Numbered from the stretch's first letter, positions 19,710-30,086 are shown. The stretch is DNA of 64,000 nucleotides from Actinomycetes bacterium (GCA_025360225.1 JANYCN010000072.1:1-64000), one strand, 5' to 3'. Translations and numbers: made by a program. Notes: generated by a model from the sequence alone, not told the origin.

Positions 19710-20785
19710 CAGCGGTTCCAGTCGTCGGTCGGGGTGAGCGTGGTCAGCAGCGTCGCGATCAGATCGGCAGCGGCGTCGAGATCGGCCAGGCTACAGACCT
19801 CGACGGGGCTGTGCATGTGGCGCAGCGGGATCGAGACGAGGGCGGCGGCCGATCCGGAGAGCGCGTCGAGCGCGCCGTTCACGTCGGTGTAGGTCGAATC
19901 CTCGACGTGCATCGCCTCGACCTGCACGGCGATCCTGTGCTCGTCGGCGACGGACGCGAGCCGCTCGTACAGGCCTGGATGCAGACCAACGCCGCGCGTC
20001 AACACCGGGCCATGTCCGACGCGGATGCGCCCCGTGGTGCCGCGATCGATGCCGGGCACGTCGCTCGCGTGCGTCACGTCGACGACGATCGCGACCGCCG
20101 GCGCCACGGCGTGCGCCATCGCCCGCCCGCCGTCCATCAGCGTCTCCTCCAGCACCGGCGCACCGGCAACGACCGGCACGGCGACGCCGGACAGCGCGGC
20201 GCGTCGAACCGCCTCGGCGACGACCCATGCGCCGGTGCGGTTATCCAGCGCCCGCGACGCGAGGCGGTCGTTCGCGAGCTCGACCGGAGGGCTGTCGATG
20301 ACGACCGTGTCGCCGATCGCGACGATCGTCCGTGCCTCGGCGGCGTTCCGTGCGCCGACGTCGAGCCACAGCTCGTTGATCGTCGTTGCGTGCGTCAGGT
20401 CGGCGCCGCCCATCAGGTGACGCGGCCCCTTGCCGATCACGCCCGGCACGATCCCATCGCGCGTGCGCACCAGCACCCGCTGTCCGACGAGGACCTGTGC
20501 ATCCCACGTGCCGATCGCGCGGACACGGAACAGGCCGTCGCTGTCCTCGTCGTCGTCGAGCACCTGCGTCACGATCAACGCGATCTCGTCGATGTGGCCC
20601 ATGAGCAGCGTTGCAGGGCCCTTCGCCGGTCCGATCCGCGCGAACGAGTTGCCGAGCCGGTCGCCGGAAACCTTCGCGAACGTCTCGCAGTAGCCGCGCC
20701 AGACGCGTGCCGCCGGCTCCTCGTGACCCGACGGTCCGTGGGCGCGCAGCAGGGCGTCGAGGAACGATCGTGCCGAAGGATCCAT
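19709..20785 (-). CDS. M42 family metallopeptidase
   Basis: ALLRAHGPSGHEEPAARVWRGY...LLMGHIDEIALIVT...SRALDNRTGAWVV...DVTHASDVPG. Confidence 0.88.
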   Translation of the reverse strand: MDPSARSFLDALLRAHGPSGHEEPAARVWRGYCETFAKVSGDRLGNSFARIGPAKGPATLLMGHIDEIALIVTQVLDDDEDSDGLFRVRAIGTWDAQVLVGQRVLVRTRDGIVPGVIGKGPRHLMGGADLTHATTINELWLDVGARNAAEARTIVAIGDTVVIDSPPVELANDRLASRALDNRTGAWVVAEAVRRAALSGVAVPVVAGAPVLEETLMDGGRAMAHAVAPAVAIVVDVTHASDVPGIDRGTTGRIRVGHGPVLTRGVGLHPGLYERLASVADEHRIAVQVEAMHVEDSTYTDVNGALDALSGSAAALVSIPLRHMHSPVEVCSLADLDAAADLIATLLTTLTPTDDWNR

Positions 20786-20810
20786 GCACCAGACGCTACC
20801 ATCAACGTTC

Positions 20811-22052
20811 GTGGAGCACGTTCGCGTCGTCATCACGGGGATCGGTGCGATCACGCCGGTCGGCCTCAACACCACGGACACGTGGGCGGCGCTGCTCGCC
20901 GGGCAGACCGGCATTGGCGACCTGACGCTGTTCGATGGCTCGCGCATCGGCTGTGCCGTCGCCGCCGAGGCAACGGGGTTCGAGGTCGCCGCAGTCGTCG
21001 ACCGGCGCGATGCACGACGGATGGATCGCTGCAGCGTCCTCGCCGTCGCCGCCGCGCGCGAGGCGTGGGCGAACGCCGGAGCGCCGAACCTCCCGCCCGA
21101 CCGTGTCGGGGTCGTGCTTGGCACCGCCGTCGGTGGGCTCGCGACCATGACCGAGCAGGCCCTGCTGCTCGCCGAGCGTCCCGACCGGTTGTCGCCGCAC
21201 TTCATCCAGAACATGCTCGTCGACACGCCAACGAGCTACATCGCCACTGACCTCGGCATCCGCGGCCCGAACTTCGCCGTCGTCTCGGCCTGCGCGACGG
21301 GTGCCCACTCGATCGGCGTCGCGGCCGAGATGGTGCGCCGCGGCGAGGCCGACGCGATCCTCGCCGGCGGCGCCGAGGCGGGCCTCAGCGAGCTGTTGAT
21401 GGGCGGGTTCGCCGTTATGCGCGCGCTCGGCTCGCCTCGGCCCGGGGAGGGCCCGGCGTCCGCGTCGCGACCGTTTGACGCGACCCGCAACGGCTTCGTC
21501 CTCGGCGAGGGCGCGGTGCTCCTGGTGCTCGAGCGCGAGGTCGACGCGCTCGCCCGCGGCGCCTCGATCATCGCCGAGCTGGTCGGCTACGGCGCGTCGA
21601 ACGACGCCCACCACATCACCGCGCCGCACCCGGACGGGATCGGCGTGATGGAGATGATGCGCTCCGCGATCGAACGCGCCGGGCTCAAGCCCGACGCGAT
21701 TGGCTACGTCAACGCTCACGGCACCTCGACGCCCCTCAACGACGCCGCTGAGACCGCCGCGATCCGGGCCGTGTTCGGCGAGCACGCCGGGTCGCTCGCG
21801 GTGTCGTCGACGAAGTCGATGACGGGCCACCTGATGGGAGCTGCCGGGGCGCTCGAGACGGCCGTCTGCGCCCTCGCGGTGCGCGATGGGATCGTGCCGC
21901 CGACGATCAACCTGCGCGACCGCGATCCTGCGTGCGACCTCGACTACGTGACGGAGGGCGCTCGTGCGATCGCCGGGCTCACCTACGCGTTGTCCAACTC
22001 GATGGGTCTCGGCGGACACAACGGGTGCACGCTCGTGCGCCGTTACGGCTGA
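20811..22052 (+). CDS. fabF: Beta-ketoacyl-ACP synthase II
   Basis: VVITGIGAITPVGLNTTDTWAALLAGQTGI...SACATGAHSIG...NAHGTSTPLNDAAET...STKSMTGHLMGAAGA. Confidence 0.92.
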   Translation: MEHVRVVITGIGAITPVGLNTTDTWAALLAGQTGIGDLTLFDGSRIGCAVAAEATGFEVAAVVDRRDARRMDRCSVLAVAAAREAWANAGAPNLPPDRVGVVLGTAVGGLATMTEQALLLAERPDRLSPHFIQNMLVDTPTSYIATDLGIRGPNFAVVSACATGAHSIGVAAEMVRRGEADAILAGGAEAGLSELLMGGFAVMRALGSPRPGEGPASASRPFDATRNGFVLGEGAVLLVLEREVDALARGASIIAELVGYGASNDAHHITAPHPDGIGVMEMMRSAIERAGLKPDAIGYVNAHGTSTPLNDAAETAAIRAVFGEHAGSLAVSSTKSMTGHLMGAAGALETAVCALAVRDGIVPPTINLRDRDPACDLDYVTEGARAIAGLTYALSNSMGLGGHNGCTLVRRYG

Positions 22053-22059
22053 ACCGGCG

Positions 22060-22665
22060 TTGGTCGAGCGGTTCGACACCCTTGCAGGCCCGGCGCGCGC
22101 CGAGCTGAAGGAGCGCGGGTCGCGGTTCCTCGCGCTCGCCGTTCCCGTTGCCTGTCGCGTAGAGGCCGACGGCTTCCATGCCACCCAGACGGCCGCGTAC
22201 CGGGATGCGACCCACGTCGTGCCGGCCTTCACGCTTCACGACGGCACGGCGTGGGCGAGCGACGCCGGTGAGCCAGGCGGCAGCGCCGGCGCGCCGATGC
22301 TGCAGGCGCTCGTCGGCGCCGGCGTGCTCGACGTCGTCGCCGTCGTCGTGCGCTGGTACGGCGGCACGAACCTCGGCATCGGCGGCCTCGTGCGTGCCTA
22401 CGGCGGCGTGCTCGCGCTCGCGCTTGCCGATGCGCCGCGTCGAACGGTCGTCCGCACGACCAGGGTCAGGATGGTGTTCGCGCACGAGCGCACGTCGGCG
22501 GTGCTACGGGCCGTCGCAACGCACGGCGGGTCACAGGTCGAGCACGGCTTCGCGGGCGCGCTCGCGACCTGCTCCGTGACGCTTCCCGCTCATGGTCTGG
22601 CTGCCTTCAGCGTCCTCCTTGCGGATGCAACCCAGGGTGCGGTACGGCCGCAGGTGCTCGCTTGA
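22060..22665 (+). CDS. YigZ/IMPACT family protein
   Basis: ERGSRFLALAVPV...ASDAGEPGGSAGAPMLQALVGAGVLDVVAVVVRWYGGTNLGIGGLVRAYG; likely TTG start. Confidence 0.85.
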   Translation: MVERFDTLAGPARAELKERGSRFLALAVPVACRVEADGFHATQTAAYRDATHVVPAFTLHDGTAWASDAGEPGGSAGAPMLQALVGAGVLDVVAVVVRWYGGTNLGIGGLVRAYGGVLALALADAPRRTVVRTTRVRMVFAHERTSAVLRAVATHGGSQVEHGFAGALATCSVTLPAHGLAAFSVLLADATQGAVRPQVLA

Positions 22666-23426
22666 CGCCCGAGCAGATCGCGATCGAGGCGCTCGGCCTG
22701 GAGGGGCCGCTGACGCTGCTTCGCGCATCGGGGTCAGCCGTGTTCCGCTGTGGTGCCGGCATCGTGCGGGTCGCCACGGGCGGCGGCGCGGCGGTCGAGG
22801 TCGCCCGCCAGCTGCACGCCGCAGGTGCACCGGTCGCGGCGCTTCTGGCGGGCCCGGTCGGGGTTGACGGGTTCCTCGTGACGCTCTGGCAGGACCTTCC
22901 CGACGACGGGACGCTCGACGGCGCCGCGGTAGGCCGCGCGCTGCGGCGCTTCCACGATGCCGGCACCGGTGTGAAGGCTCCGACGTGGGAGCCGGTCGCC
23001 TGGCTCGACGGTTGGCTTGACGTCGCCGCTGATCCTGCGATCGCCCGGCAGGTTCGCGAACGCGTCCGCGCGGGCGCGGCGCTGCTCGTCGGCCCGTCCG
23101 TCCTTCTGCACACCGACGCGCATCGCGGCAACCTGCGCATCGTCGCCGGCGAGGCGTCCCTCGTCGACCTCGAGCAGGTCGCGATCGGACCGAGCACGTA
23201 CGACTTCGCCGCGCTCGAGGTGACGGAGCGCCGCTTCAACGGCAATGGCGGGGTCGTCGACGCGGTGATCGAGGCCTACGGCGGCGACCGCGACGGCCTT
23301 GCTGCGGCGGTCGCGTTGCGCGAGGCGCTCGCCGTCGGCTTCGTCCTCGGGCTCGGTCACGTGGACGTTGCCCGGGAACGCCTCGCACAGCTCGACGACC
23401 GCTCCGCTCGTTGGCGACCATACTGA
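22662..23426 (+). CDS. Aminoglycoside phosphotransferase/kinase-like protein
   Basis: VLLHTDAHRGNLRIVAGEASLVDLEQVAIGPSTYDFA (APH-like catalytic region). Confidence 0.75.
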   Translation: MTPEQIAIEALGLEGPLTLLRASGSAVFRCGAGIVRVATGGGAAVEVARQLHAAGAPVAALLAGPVGVDGFLVTLWQDLPDDGTLDGAAVGRALRRFHDAGTGVKAPTWEPVAWLDGWLDVAADPAIARQVRERVRAGAALLVGPSVLLHTDAHRGNLRIVAGEASLVDLEQVAIGPSTYDFAALEVTERRFNGNGGVVDAVIEAYGGDRDGLAAAVALREALAVGFVLGLGHVDVARERLAQLDDRSARWRPY

Positions 23427-23431
23427 GACGC

Positions 23432-24058
23432 GTGGACGAGCTACCGGCAGACCTGCAACCCGACTTCCTCGTGGCGGCCTACCGCAACGGCTACTTCCCG
23501 ATGGACGATGGGCCCGACGCAACCGACGAGGTGCGTTGGTACGAGCCCGACCCGCGGGCGGTGCTCCCGCTGCAACGCGTCACGGTCGGCCGCACCCTCG
23601 CGCGCACGCTGCGCAACCACCCCTTCGACCTGCGCACGAACGGCGCGTTCGAGCAGGTCGTCCGGGCCTGCGCACGTCCGCGTGATGGCGAGGACGGCGT
23701 GTGGATCTCCGAACGCTTCGTCCAGGCGTACTGCGCGTTGCACGAGCGTCGCAACGCCCGCTCGTTCGAGGCGTGGCTCGACGGTGAGCTCGTCGGCGGG
23801 CTCTATGGCGTGCAGATCGGGCGCGCCTTCTTCGCCGAGAGCATGTTCCACACCGCACGCGACGCCGGGAACGTGGTGCTCTGCTGGAGCGCCGCCTACC
23901 TGGCGGAACGCGGCACGCTGCTCTACGACGTGCAGTTCGTCTCCGACCACCTCCAGCGACTCGGCGTTGTCGAGATCCCGCTCGCGGAGTACCGCAGGCG
24001 CCTCTCCGCGGCGACCGATCTGAAGCTGCTGTCGCGCGAGGAAATGGCCGCCGGATAG
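23432..24058 (+). CDS. aat: Leucyl/phenylalanyl-tRNA--protein transferase
   Basis: VAAYRNGYFPMDDG...RWYEPDPRAVLPL...GLYGVQIGRAFFAESMFHTARDAG...LYDVQFVSDHLQRLGV. Confidence 0.9.
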   Translation: MDELPADLQPDFLVAAYRNGYFPMDDGPDATDEVRWYEPDPRAVLPLQRVTVGRTLARTLRNHPFDLRTNGAFEQVVRACARPRDGEDGVWISERFVQAYCALHERRNARSFEAWLDGELVGGLYGVQIGRAFFAESMFHTARDAGNVVLCWSAAYLAERGTLLYDVQFVSDHLQRLGVVEIPLAEYRRRLSAATDLKLLSREEMAAG

Positions 24059-24075
24059 TCCAGGCGCGGCCCCGG

Positions 24076-24621
24076 TCAGTTCACCGACGGGTCGTCTGGC
24101 ATGCGGGCCAGCAACGCCAGACGGCCACCCTGGCGTTCGAGCACCCGCGCCCAGAGGTTGTGCAGGTCGACGCCGAACACGTCGTCGGCGATCGGTGTTG
24201 CGAGGATCCACGCCCCCTGCTCGATCTCTTCCTCGAGCTGTCCAGCGCCCCAGCCGCTGTAACCGGCGTACAGCCGTACTGCTGCGACCGACCCGGTCAG
24301 GTCGCCAGCGTCGGCGGAGACGAAGCCGATCGAGCCGAACGCCGGGGAGCCGCCGGCGTCGGCGTCGATGAAGTCGGCGAGCGCCACGACCCCACCGACC
24401 TCCACCGGCCCACCCTCGTGCACGCGCTCGCCGTCGGCCATGAGGTGGCTGAGCGAGGGCACCGCATCGGCCGCGCGGGTCTCCGTTGGTCGGTCGAGAA
24501 CCACGCCCATCGCGCCCTCCGGGCCGTGCTCGCAGAGCAGCACGACGGCGCGTCGGAAGTTCGGGTCGCGCAGGAACGGAGCGGCGACCAGAAGCGTTCC
24601 ACGCAGCGAGGTGAAGGGCAT
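24076..24621 (-). CDS. YqgE/AlgH family protein
   Basis: MPFTSLRGTLLVAAPFLRDPNFRRAVVLLCEHGPEGAMGVVLDRPTET...YAGYSGWGAGQLEEEIEQGAWI. Confidence 0.9.
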   Translation of the reverse strand: MPFTSLRGTLLVAAPFLRDPNFRRAVVLLCEHGPEGAMGVVLDRPTETRAADAVPSLSHLMADGERVHEGGPVEVGGVVALADFIDADAGGSPAFGSIGFVSADAGDLTGSVAAVRLYAGYSGWGAGQLEEEIEQGAWILATPIADDVFGVDLHNLWARVLERQGGRLALLARMPDDPSVN

Positions 24622-24648
24622 TCCCGTGGGCGATAGTAGCCTCCCGGC

Positions 24649-26049
24649 ATGACGACGTATCGCAGTGAGACCGACTCGATGGGTGCGATCGATGTGGCGA
24701 GCGACCGCTACTGGGGGGCGCAGACGCAACGCTCGATCGGAAACTTCCCGATCGGTGTCGACCGTTTCCGGTTCACGCGGCCGATGATCCGCGCTCTCGG
24801 CGTGTTGAAGAAGGGTGCGGCGCTGGCGAACGGCGACCTCGACCAGCTGCCGGCGGAGCGCGTCGCGCTGATCGTCCAGGCCGCCGATGAGGTGATCGCG
24901 GGCACCCTCGACGAGCACTTCCCCCTGGTCGTGTTCCAGACCGGGTCGGGAACGCAGTCGAACATGAACGCGAACGAGGTGATCTCGAACCGCGCGATCG
25001 AGATCGCTGGTGGCACGATCGGCTCGAAGGCTCCCGTGCACCCGAACGACGACGTGAACCGCGGCCAGTCGTCGAACGACACGTTCCCGACGGCGATGTA
25101 CATCGCGGCGGTCGAACAGCTCGAGGACGTGCTGATCCCGGCGGTGACCGAGCTGCGGGACACGCTGGATGGGAAGGCGAAGGCGTTCGCGTCGATCGTC
25201 AAGATCGGGCGCACGCACCTGCAGGACGCGACGCCGATCACGCTCGGTCAGGAGATCTCGGGCTGGGTTGAGCAGATCGACCAGGCGATCGCCGGCGTGC
25301 GCCGCAACGCTGACCCGCTGTGCGAGCTCGCGATCGGCGGCACGGCTGTCGGCACCGGGCTGAACGCGCACCCGGAGTTCGGCGACCGCGCTGCCGCCTA
25401 CTTCGCGCAGGAGACCGGGAAGCCGTTTCGCGCCGCGACGAACAAGTTCGCCGCGCTCGCCGCGCACGACGCGCTCGTCACGGCGTCGGGCTCGGTGCGC
25501 ACGCTCGCCGGCGCGTTGATGAAGATGGCGAACGACGTGCGCTGGCTTGCGTCCGGTCCCCGTTGTGGGATCGGTGAGATCGCGATCCCGGAGAACGAGC
25601 CGGGCAGCTCGATCATGCCGGGGAAGGTCAACCCGACCCAGTGCGAGGCGTTGACGATGGTGTGCGTGCAGGTCTTCGGCAACGACGCTGCGGTCGCCTT
25701 TGGTGGCTCGCAGGGCAACTTCGAGCTGAACGTCTACAAGCCGGTGATGATCCACAACCTTCTCGAGTCGATAACGCTGCTCGCCGATTCTTGCAAGGCG
25801 TTCAACGATCACTGTGCCGCCGGCATCGAACCGGTGCACGCGCGCATCGAGGAGCACCTGAACGCGTCGCTGATGCTCGTCACGGCGCTCAATCGTCACA
25901 TCGGCTACGACAACGCCGCCGCGATCGCGAAGAACGCGCACAGGAAGGGCATCAGCCTGCGCGACTCCGCGCTCGCCTCCGGCCTCGTCACGGAGGAGCA
26001 GTACGCCGCCTGGGTCGTCCCCGTCGACATGACCCACCCGTCGGCGTGA
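24649..26049 (+). CDS. fumC: Class II fumarate hydratase
   Basis: Full-length; [36 protein letters not shown]. Confidence 0.95.
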   Translation: MTTYRSETDSMGAIDVASDRYWGAQTQRSIGNFPIGVDRFRFTRPMIRALGVLKKGAALANGDLDQLPAERVALIVQAADEVIAGTLDEHFPLVVFQTGSGTQSNMNANEVISNRAIEIAGGTIGSKAPVHPNDDVNRGQSSNDTFPTAMYIAAVEQLEDVLIPAVTELRDTLDGKAKAFASIVKIGRTHLQDATPITLGQEISGWVEQIDQAIAGVRRNADPLCELAIGGTAVGTGLNAHPEFGDRAAAYFAQETGKPFRAATNKFAALAAHDALVTASGSVRTLAGALMKMANDVRWLASGPRCGIGEIAIPENEPGSSIMPGKVNPTQCEALTMVCVQVFGNDAAVAFGGSQGNFELNVYKPVMIHNLLESITLLADSCKAFNDHCAAGIEPVHARIEEHLNASLMLVTALNRHIGYDNAAAIAKNAHRKGISLRDSALASGLVTEEQYAAWVVPVDMTHPSA

Positions 26050-26097
26050 CGGACGGCTGTCCCGCTTCAAACCATCTGGCAGGCCGGTTATGAACTA

Positions 26098-26240
26098 GTG
26101 GTCTGATTGTCAAATGGCATGGTCATTGGGTGTCTGGAGCTTCGCAGCTCGCTGGCAGAGCCACCCGACGGGTGGCCGAGCCGACAAGCGCAGGACGATC
26201 CAGGCAGTCGGATGACCACGCCATCTCACAATCAGACCAC
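26098..26240. mobile_element. MITE copy 3 (143 bp, internally deleted), TA/TA flanks
   Basis: cTA|GTGGTCTGATTGTCAAATGGCATGGTCAT...ATGACCACGCCATCTCACAATCAGACCAC|TAg. Confidence 0.9.
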
Positions 26241-26254
26241 TAGGCTAAGGCTAA

Positions 26255-26950
26255 CTACGGCGCGAGGGCGAGAACGCGCGCCGGGACGCCTGAGCCGTCG
26301 TACAGCAGCGGCGCGCCGACGACGATCCACGCGCCGCGCGCCGGCACCCGCTCGACGCCGATGAGGCCCTCGAGGTGCCAGATCCCGGCCGGCAGCGTGT
26401 AGTAGTGCACGGGGAACGCTGACTCGTTACCGGGATCGATGCCGAGGGTGTCGATGCCGAGGCCGACGACGCCGCGCTCGCCGACGAGGAGCTTCGCCGC
26501 GTCGAGGCCGATTCCCGGGAAGCTCGTGCCGTTCGCGACGCTGCCGACGTAGCGCTCGCCGTCGTTCACGAAGCGGTCCCAGCCGGTCGCAACGAGGACC
26601 GCGCTGCCGGTCGCGATCGTACCGTCGCGCTCCTCGAGCTCCTCGACGTCGGCCGCTGACAGGCGCCACGTCGGATCGTCGCCGACGCGGTCGCGAACGT
26701 CGAGCACCGCGACGGGGCGCACGAGGCGCTCAGCGGGGATCTCGTGCACCATCGCGCCGCCATCGGCGAAGTGGGCGGGAGCGTCGAGGTGCGTGCCGGA
26801 GTGCTCGAAGAACCGCACCGCTCGGGCGTAGTACCCGCTCTCGGCGTGCGTCGCCATCGTCGTCGCCTCGGGCGAGAACGTCCCGGGCCAGTGCACGGTC
26901 GAGGGGCCGAGGGGCTGGCTGAGGTCGATCACGCGGGCGTTCGCAAGCAT
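26255..26950 (-). CDS. Cyclase family protein (kynurenine formamidase-like)
   Basis: VIDLSQPLGPSTVHWPGTFSPEATTMATHAESGYYARAVRFFEHSGTHLDAPAHFADGG. Confidence 0.88.
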   Translation of the reverse strand: MLANARVIDLSQPLGPSTVHWPGTFSPEATTMATHAESGYYARAVRFFEHSGTHLDAPAHFADGGAMVHEIPAERLVRPVAVLDVRDRVGDDPTWRLSAADVEELEERDGTIATGSAVLVATGWDRFVNDGERYVGSVANGTSFPGIGLDAAKLLVGERGVVGLGIDTLGIDPGNESAFPVHYYTLPAGIWHLEGLIGVERVPARGAWIVVGAPLLYDGSGVPARVLALAP

Positions 26951-27007
26951 CGGGAGGCTCCTGCTCGGGGTTTCCTTGGTGGCGAAAGGAGTGTAGGGTG
27001 GTGGGCG

Positions 27008-28285
27008 ATGCGTTCGCTCGCCGTTGTGCTCGTCACGCTCGGAACGCTCGGTGGCGCATCATCGGCCGGGGCGATCGTCGGCGGTGCGGGCGCCGGGCCG
27101 ACCGACTCCTACCCGTTCATGGCAGCGCTCGTCGACCACCAGAGCGCGTCGGCGTATGACGGGTTCTTCTGCGGCGGCTCGCTCGTCGCGCCGATGCTCG
27201 TGCTGACGGCGGCGCACTGCGTGGCCGCTCGCACCGCCGCGCCGGGCTCGATCGACGTCGTCCTTGGCCGGACGAGCCTCGCCGCCAGCGTCGGTGAGCG
27301 GATCGCCGTGACCGACGTGATCGTCAACCCCTCGTTCGACGCCACCCTGCTTACCGGCGACGTCGCGGTGCTCCAGCTCGCCCGGCCCGCGGCAGAGGTG
27401 CCGATCGCGCTCGCCGGGTCGCCTCCCGCCGTGGGCGTCACGACGATGCTGCTCGGCTGGGGGAACCTCACGGGCCTTGGCGGCACCGCCTCCTACCCGA
27501 CGACGCTGCAGCGCCTCGACGCGCCAGTGCTCGACGCTTCGGCCTGCGACCTCTACTCCCAGTTTCGCACCGCGTTCGAGCTCTGCGCAGGCGATCTGAC
27601 GGCGCTCCACGGCGCGTGCGACGGGGACAGCGGCGGCCCGCTCGTCACCGGCGACGCCGCAGCCTCGTGGCAGCTCGTCGGCACCGTCAGCTACGCGACC
27701 GCCCCGTGCGCCCAGGCCAACGCGCCACCGGTGTTCCAACGCGCCGACGTCGTCGTGCCGTTCCTCGACCTGCAGCGGCCACCTGGGGTGCGCGCCCTCG
27801 TCGCTGACGACCTGCGCGATGGCCGGATCCGCCTGCACTGGTCGGCCCGGCCAGGCGCCCTACCGGCCGACCACGTCATCGTCGTCGTCGCAGGCAGAAC
27901 GGCGATCACGCCGAGCGTGACGGCCACCAGCGTCGTGCTCACCGGGCTGCCGCACGACCGTCCCGTCGACGTCGCGCTGACGATCGGCAACGCGACCTAC
28001 GGCGAGGCCCAAGCAGGGGCGACGGTCGTCATCGTCGGCCGCCCACAGGTCGCATCACCACCGCGGGTGACGGTGCGCGCGGGCGTCGCCCGATGCACCC
28101 TCACCTGGCGAGGGATCCTGCCGATCCACAGGTCAACCCGCTGGCTGATCGACGGCCGCCGCGGGCCATCGACCGCGACGCTCCGCGTCGGCGGGCTGCG
28201 TGGACATCGCGTCGCCTGCGTCGTCACGGCAAGGAACGGCGATGGATCGCGCGCCGTCCAGTCCACCGCGACGCGGCTACGATAG
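27008..28285 (+). CDS. Secreted trypsin-like serine protease with C-terminal Ig/Fn3-like region
   Basis: Signal peptide; IVGGAGAG; LTAAHC, DVAVLQL, GDSGGPL triad motifs. Confidence 0.88.
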   Translation: MRSLAVVLVTLGTLGGASSAGAIVGGAGAGPTDSYPFMAALVDHQSASAYDGFFCGGSLVAPMLVLTAAHCVAARTAAPGSIDVVLGRTSLAASVGERIAVTDVIVNPSFDATLLTGDVAVLQLARPAAEVPIALAGSPPAVGVTTMLLGWGNLTGLGGTASYPTTLQRLDAPVLDASACDLYSQFRTAFELCAGDLTALHGACDGDSGGPLVTGDAAASWQLVGTVSYATAPCAQANAPPVFQRADVVVPFLDLQRPPGVRALVADDLRDGRIRLHWSARPGALPADHVIVVVAGRTAITPSVTATSVVLTGLPHDRPVDVALTIGNATYGEAQAGATVVIVGRPQVASPPRVTVRAGVARCTLTWRGILPIHRSTRWLIDGRRGPSTATLRVGGLRGHRVACVVTARNGDGSRAVQSTATRLR

Positions 28286-28330
28286 AGGATCACGACCCTC
28301 CGAGGCGAAGTGGTGAAGGGAGGACGACGT

Positions 28331-29140
28331 ATGGCACCACGCGCGATCTGGAGCGGCGCAATCTCGTTCGGGCTCGTGAACGTGCCCGTCAAGCTGTACT
28401 CGGCAACGAGGTCGCTCGACGTGCGCTTCAACCAGCTGCACGCCGCCGACGGCGCGCGGATCCGCCAGAAGCGTGTGTGCGCGCTCGACGGCGTCGAGGT
28501 CGCGGCCGAGGAGATCGTCAAGGGGTATGAGATCTCACCTGACCGCTACGTCACGATCAGCCAGGCCGAGCTTGACAGCGTGCAGGCGAAGGCGACCCGG
28601 CAGATCGAGATCGAGGAGTTCGTCGAGCTGGCCGAGATCGACCCGCTGCACTTTGAGAGCTCCTACTACCTCGTGCCGGAGAAGCTCGCGGTGAAGTCCT
28701 ACGCCATCCTCCACCGCGCGATGAGCGACACCTCGCGCGTCGCGATCGGCCGTGTCGTGCTGCGCTCGAAGGAGTACCTCGCAGCGATCCGCCCGCTCGG
28801 CGAGACGCTGACGATGGCGACGATGCGGTTCGCCGATGAGATCGTCGGCCGCGATCAGCTGGCCGGCTTGCCGGACGCGGCGACGGAGGTGTCCGAGCGC
28901 GAGCTCGTGATTGCCCGCCAGCTCGTCGAGTCGCTCAGCGCGCCGTTCACGCCCGAGCGCTACCGCGACACGTACCGCGAGGCGGTGCTTGCGATGATCG
29001 AGCGTAAGGCGGATGGCGAGGTCGTCGTCTCGGCGCCGGAGAACGCCGCGCCGGCGAAGGCCGTCGACCTGATGGCGGCGCTTGAGGCGTCGCTCGCCGC
29101 TGCGAAGGCGCGGAAGGCCCCAATCGCCGTCGAGGCCTGA
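28331..29140 (+). CDS. ku: Ku protein, NHEJ
   Basis: MAPRAIWSGAISFGLVNVPVKLYSATRSLDVRFNQLHAADGARIRQKRVC... Confidence 0.92.
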   Translation: MAPRAIWSGAISFGLVNVPVKLYSATRSLDVRFNQLHAADGARIRQKRVCALDGVEVAAEEIVKGYEISPDRYVTISQAELDSVQAKATRQIEIEEFVELAEIDPLHFESSYYLVPEKLAVKSYAILHRAMSDTSRVAIGRVVLRSKEYLAAIRPLGETLTMATMRFADEIVGRDQLAGLPDAATEVSERELVIARQLVESLSAPFTPERYRDTYREAVLAMIERKADGEVVVSAPENAAPAKAVDLMAALEASLAAAKARKAPIAVEA

Positions 29141-30033
29141 CGCTGGCTGCGGCGGCGCGCACGCTGGTCACGGTCGACGGCCGCGAGCTCTCCCTGTCGA
29201 ACCTCGACAAGGTGCTGTATCCCGAGAGCGGGTTCACGAAGGGCGCGGCCGTCGACTACGCGGCGCGCATCGCGCCGGTGCTGGTGCCGCACCTTGCGGG
29301 GCGAGCGCTGACGATGAAGCGCTACCCGAACGGCGTGACCGCGCAGCACTTCTACGAGAAGCGCTGCCCATCCCACGCCCCGCCCTGGGTGGCGCGCACC
29401 GAAGGCGACCTCCCCTACGTCGTCGCGAACGAGGTCGCGACGCTCGTGTGGCTCGCGAACCTGGCCTGTCTCGAGCTGCACCCGTCGTTGGCCCTCGCGG
29501 ACGATCCCGAGACGCCGACGGTGCTGGCGTTCGACCTCGACCCCGGCCCGCCCGCCGACGTGATCGATTGTGCCCGTCTCGCGCTCGACCTGCGCGGCAT
29601 GCTCGACGGGCTCGGGCTCGCCTGCCATGCGAAGACGTCCGGGTCGAAGGGGATGCAGGTGTACGTGGCGCTGAACACGCCGACGACGTTCGCGGCGACA
29701 CGCTCGTTCGCGAAAGCGGTCGCGGAGACGCTCGAACAGGTGTTTCCGGAACGCGTCGTCTCGTCGATGGCGAAGGAGCGCCGTGTCGGTCGGGTGTTCG
29801 TCGACTGGGCCCAGAACGCTGCAAGCAAGACGACGATCGCCGCCTACTCGTTGCGGGCGATGGCGCGTCCGACCGTATCAACGCCAATCTCCTGGGACGA
29901 GGCCGCGCTAGCCGTCGCGGCGCGTGATCCGACGCTGCTTGCCTTCGACTCGGCCTCCGTGCTCGACCGGATCGAACGCCACGGCGACCTCTTCGCCGAC
30001 GTCCTGACGCAGCGCCAGTCGCTTCCAGGCTGA
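29137..30033 (+). CDS. LigD-type NHEJ polymerase/primase domain, stand-alone; putative CTG start
   Basis: TLVTVDGRELSLSNLDKVLYPESGFTKGAAVDYAARIAPVLVPHLAGRALTMKRYPNGV...; first ATG/GTG/TTG is 29212, inside the conserved N-terminus. Confidence 0.85.
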   Translation: MTLAAAARTLVTVDGRELSLSNLDKVLYPESGFTKGAAVDYAARIAPVLVPHLAGRALTMKRYPNGVTAQHFYEKRCPSHAPPWVARTEGDLPYVVANEVATLVWLANLACLELHPSLALADDPETPTVLAFDLDPGPPADVIDCARLALDLRGMLDGLGLACHAKTSGSKGMQVYVALNTPTTFAATRSFAKAVAETLEQVFPERVVSSMAKERRVGRVFVDWAQNAASKTTIAAYSLRAMARPTVSTPISWDEAALAVAARDPTLLAFDSASVLDRIERHGDLFADVLTQRQSLPG

Positions 30034-30086
30034 GCGGGTCGCCTGGCCGCTGGCGCCGAGCGGAGAGGTGGAGTAGGCTCCGCGGC

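Noticed and set aside
24076-26070. 664-aa minus-strand ORF
   Set aside because: Only the YqgE part is real; the rest is antisense to fumC, typical of GC-rich codon bias.
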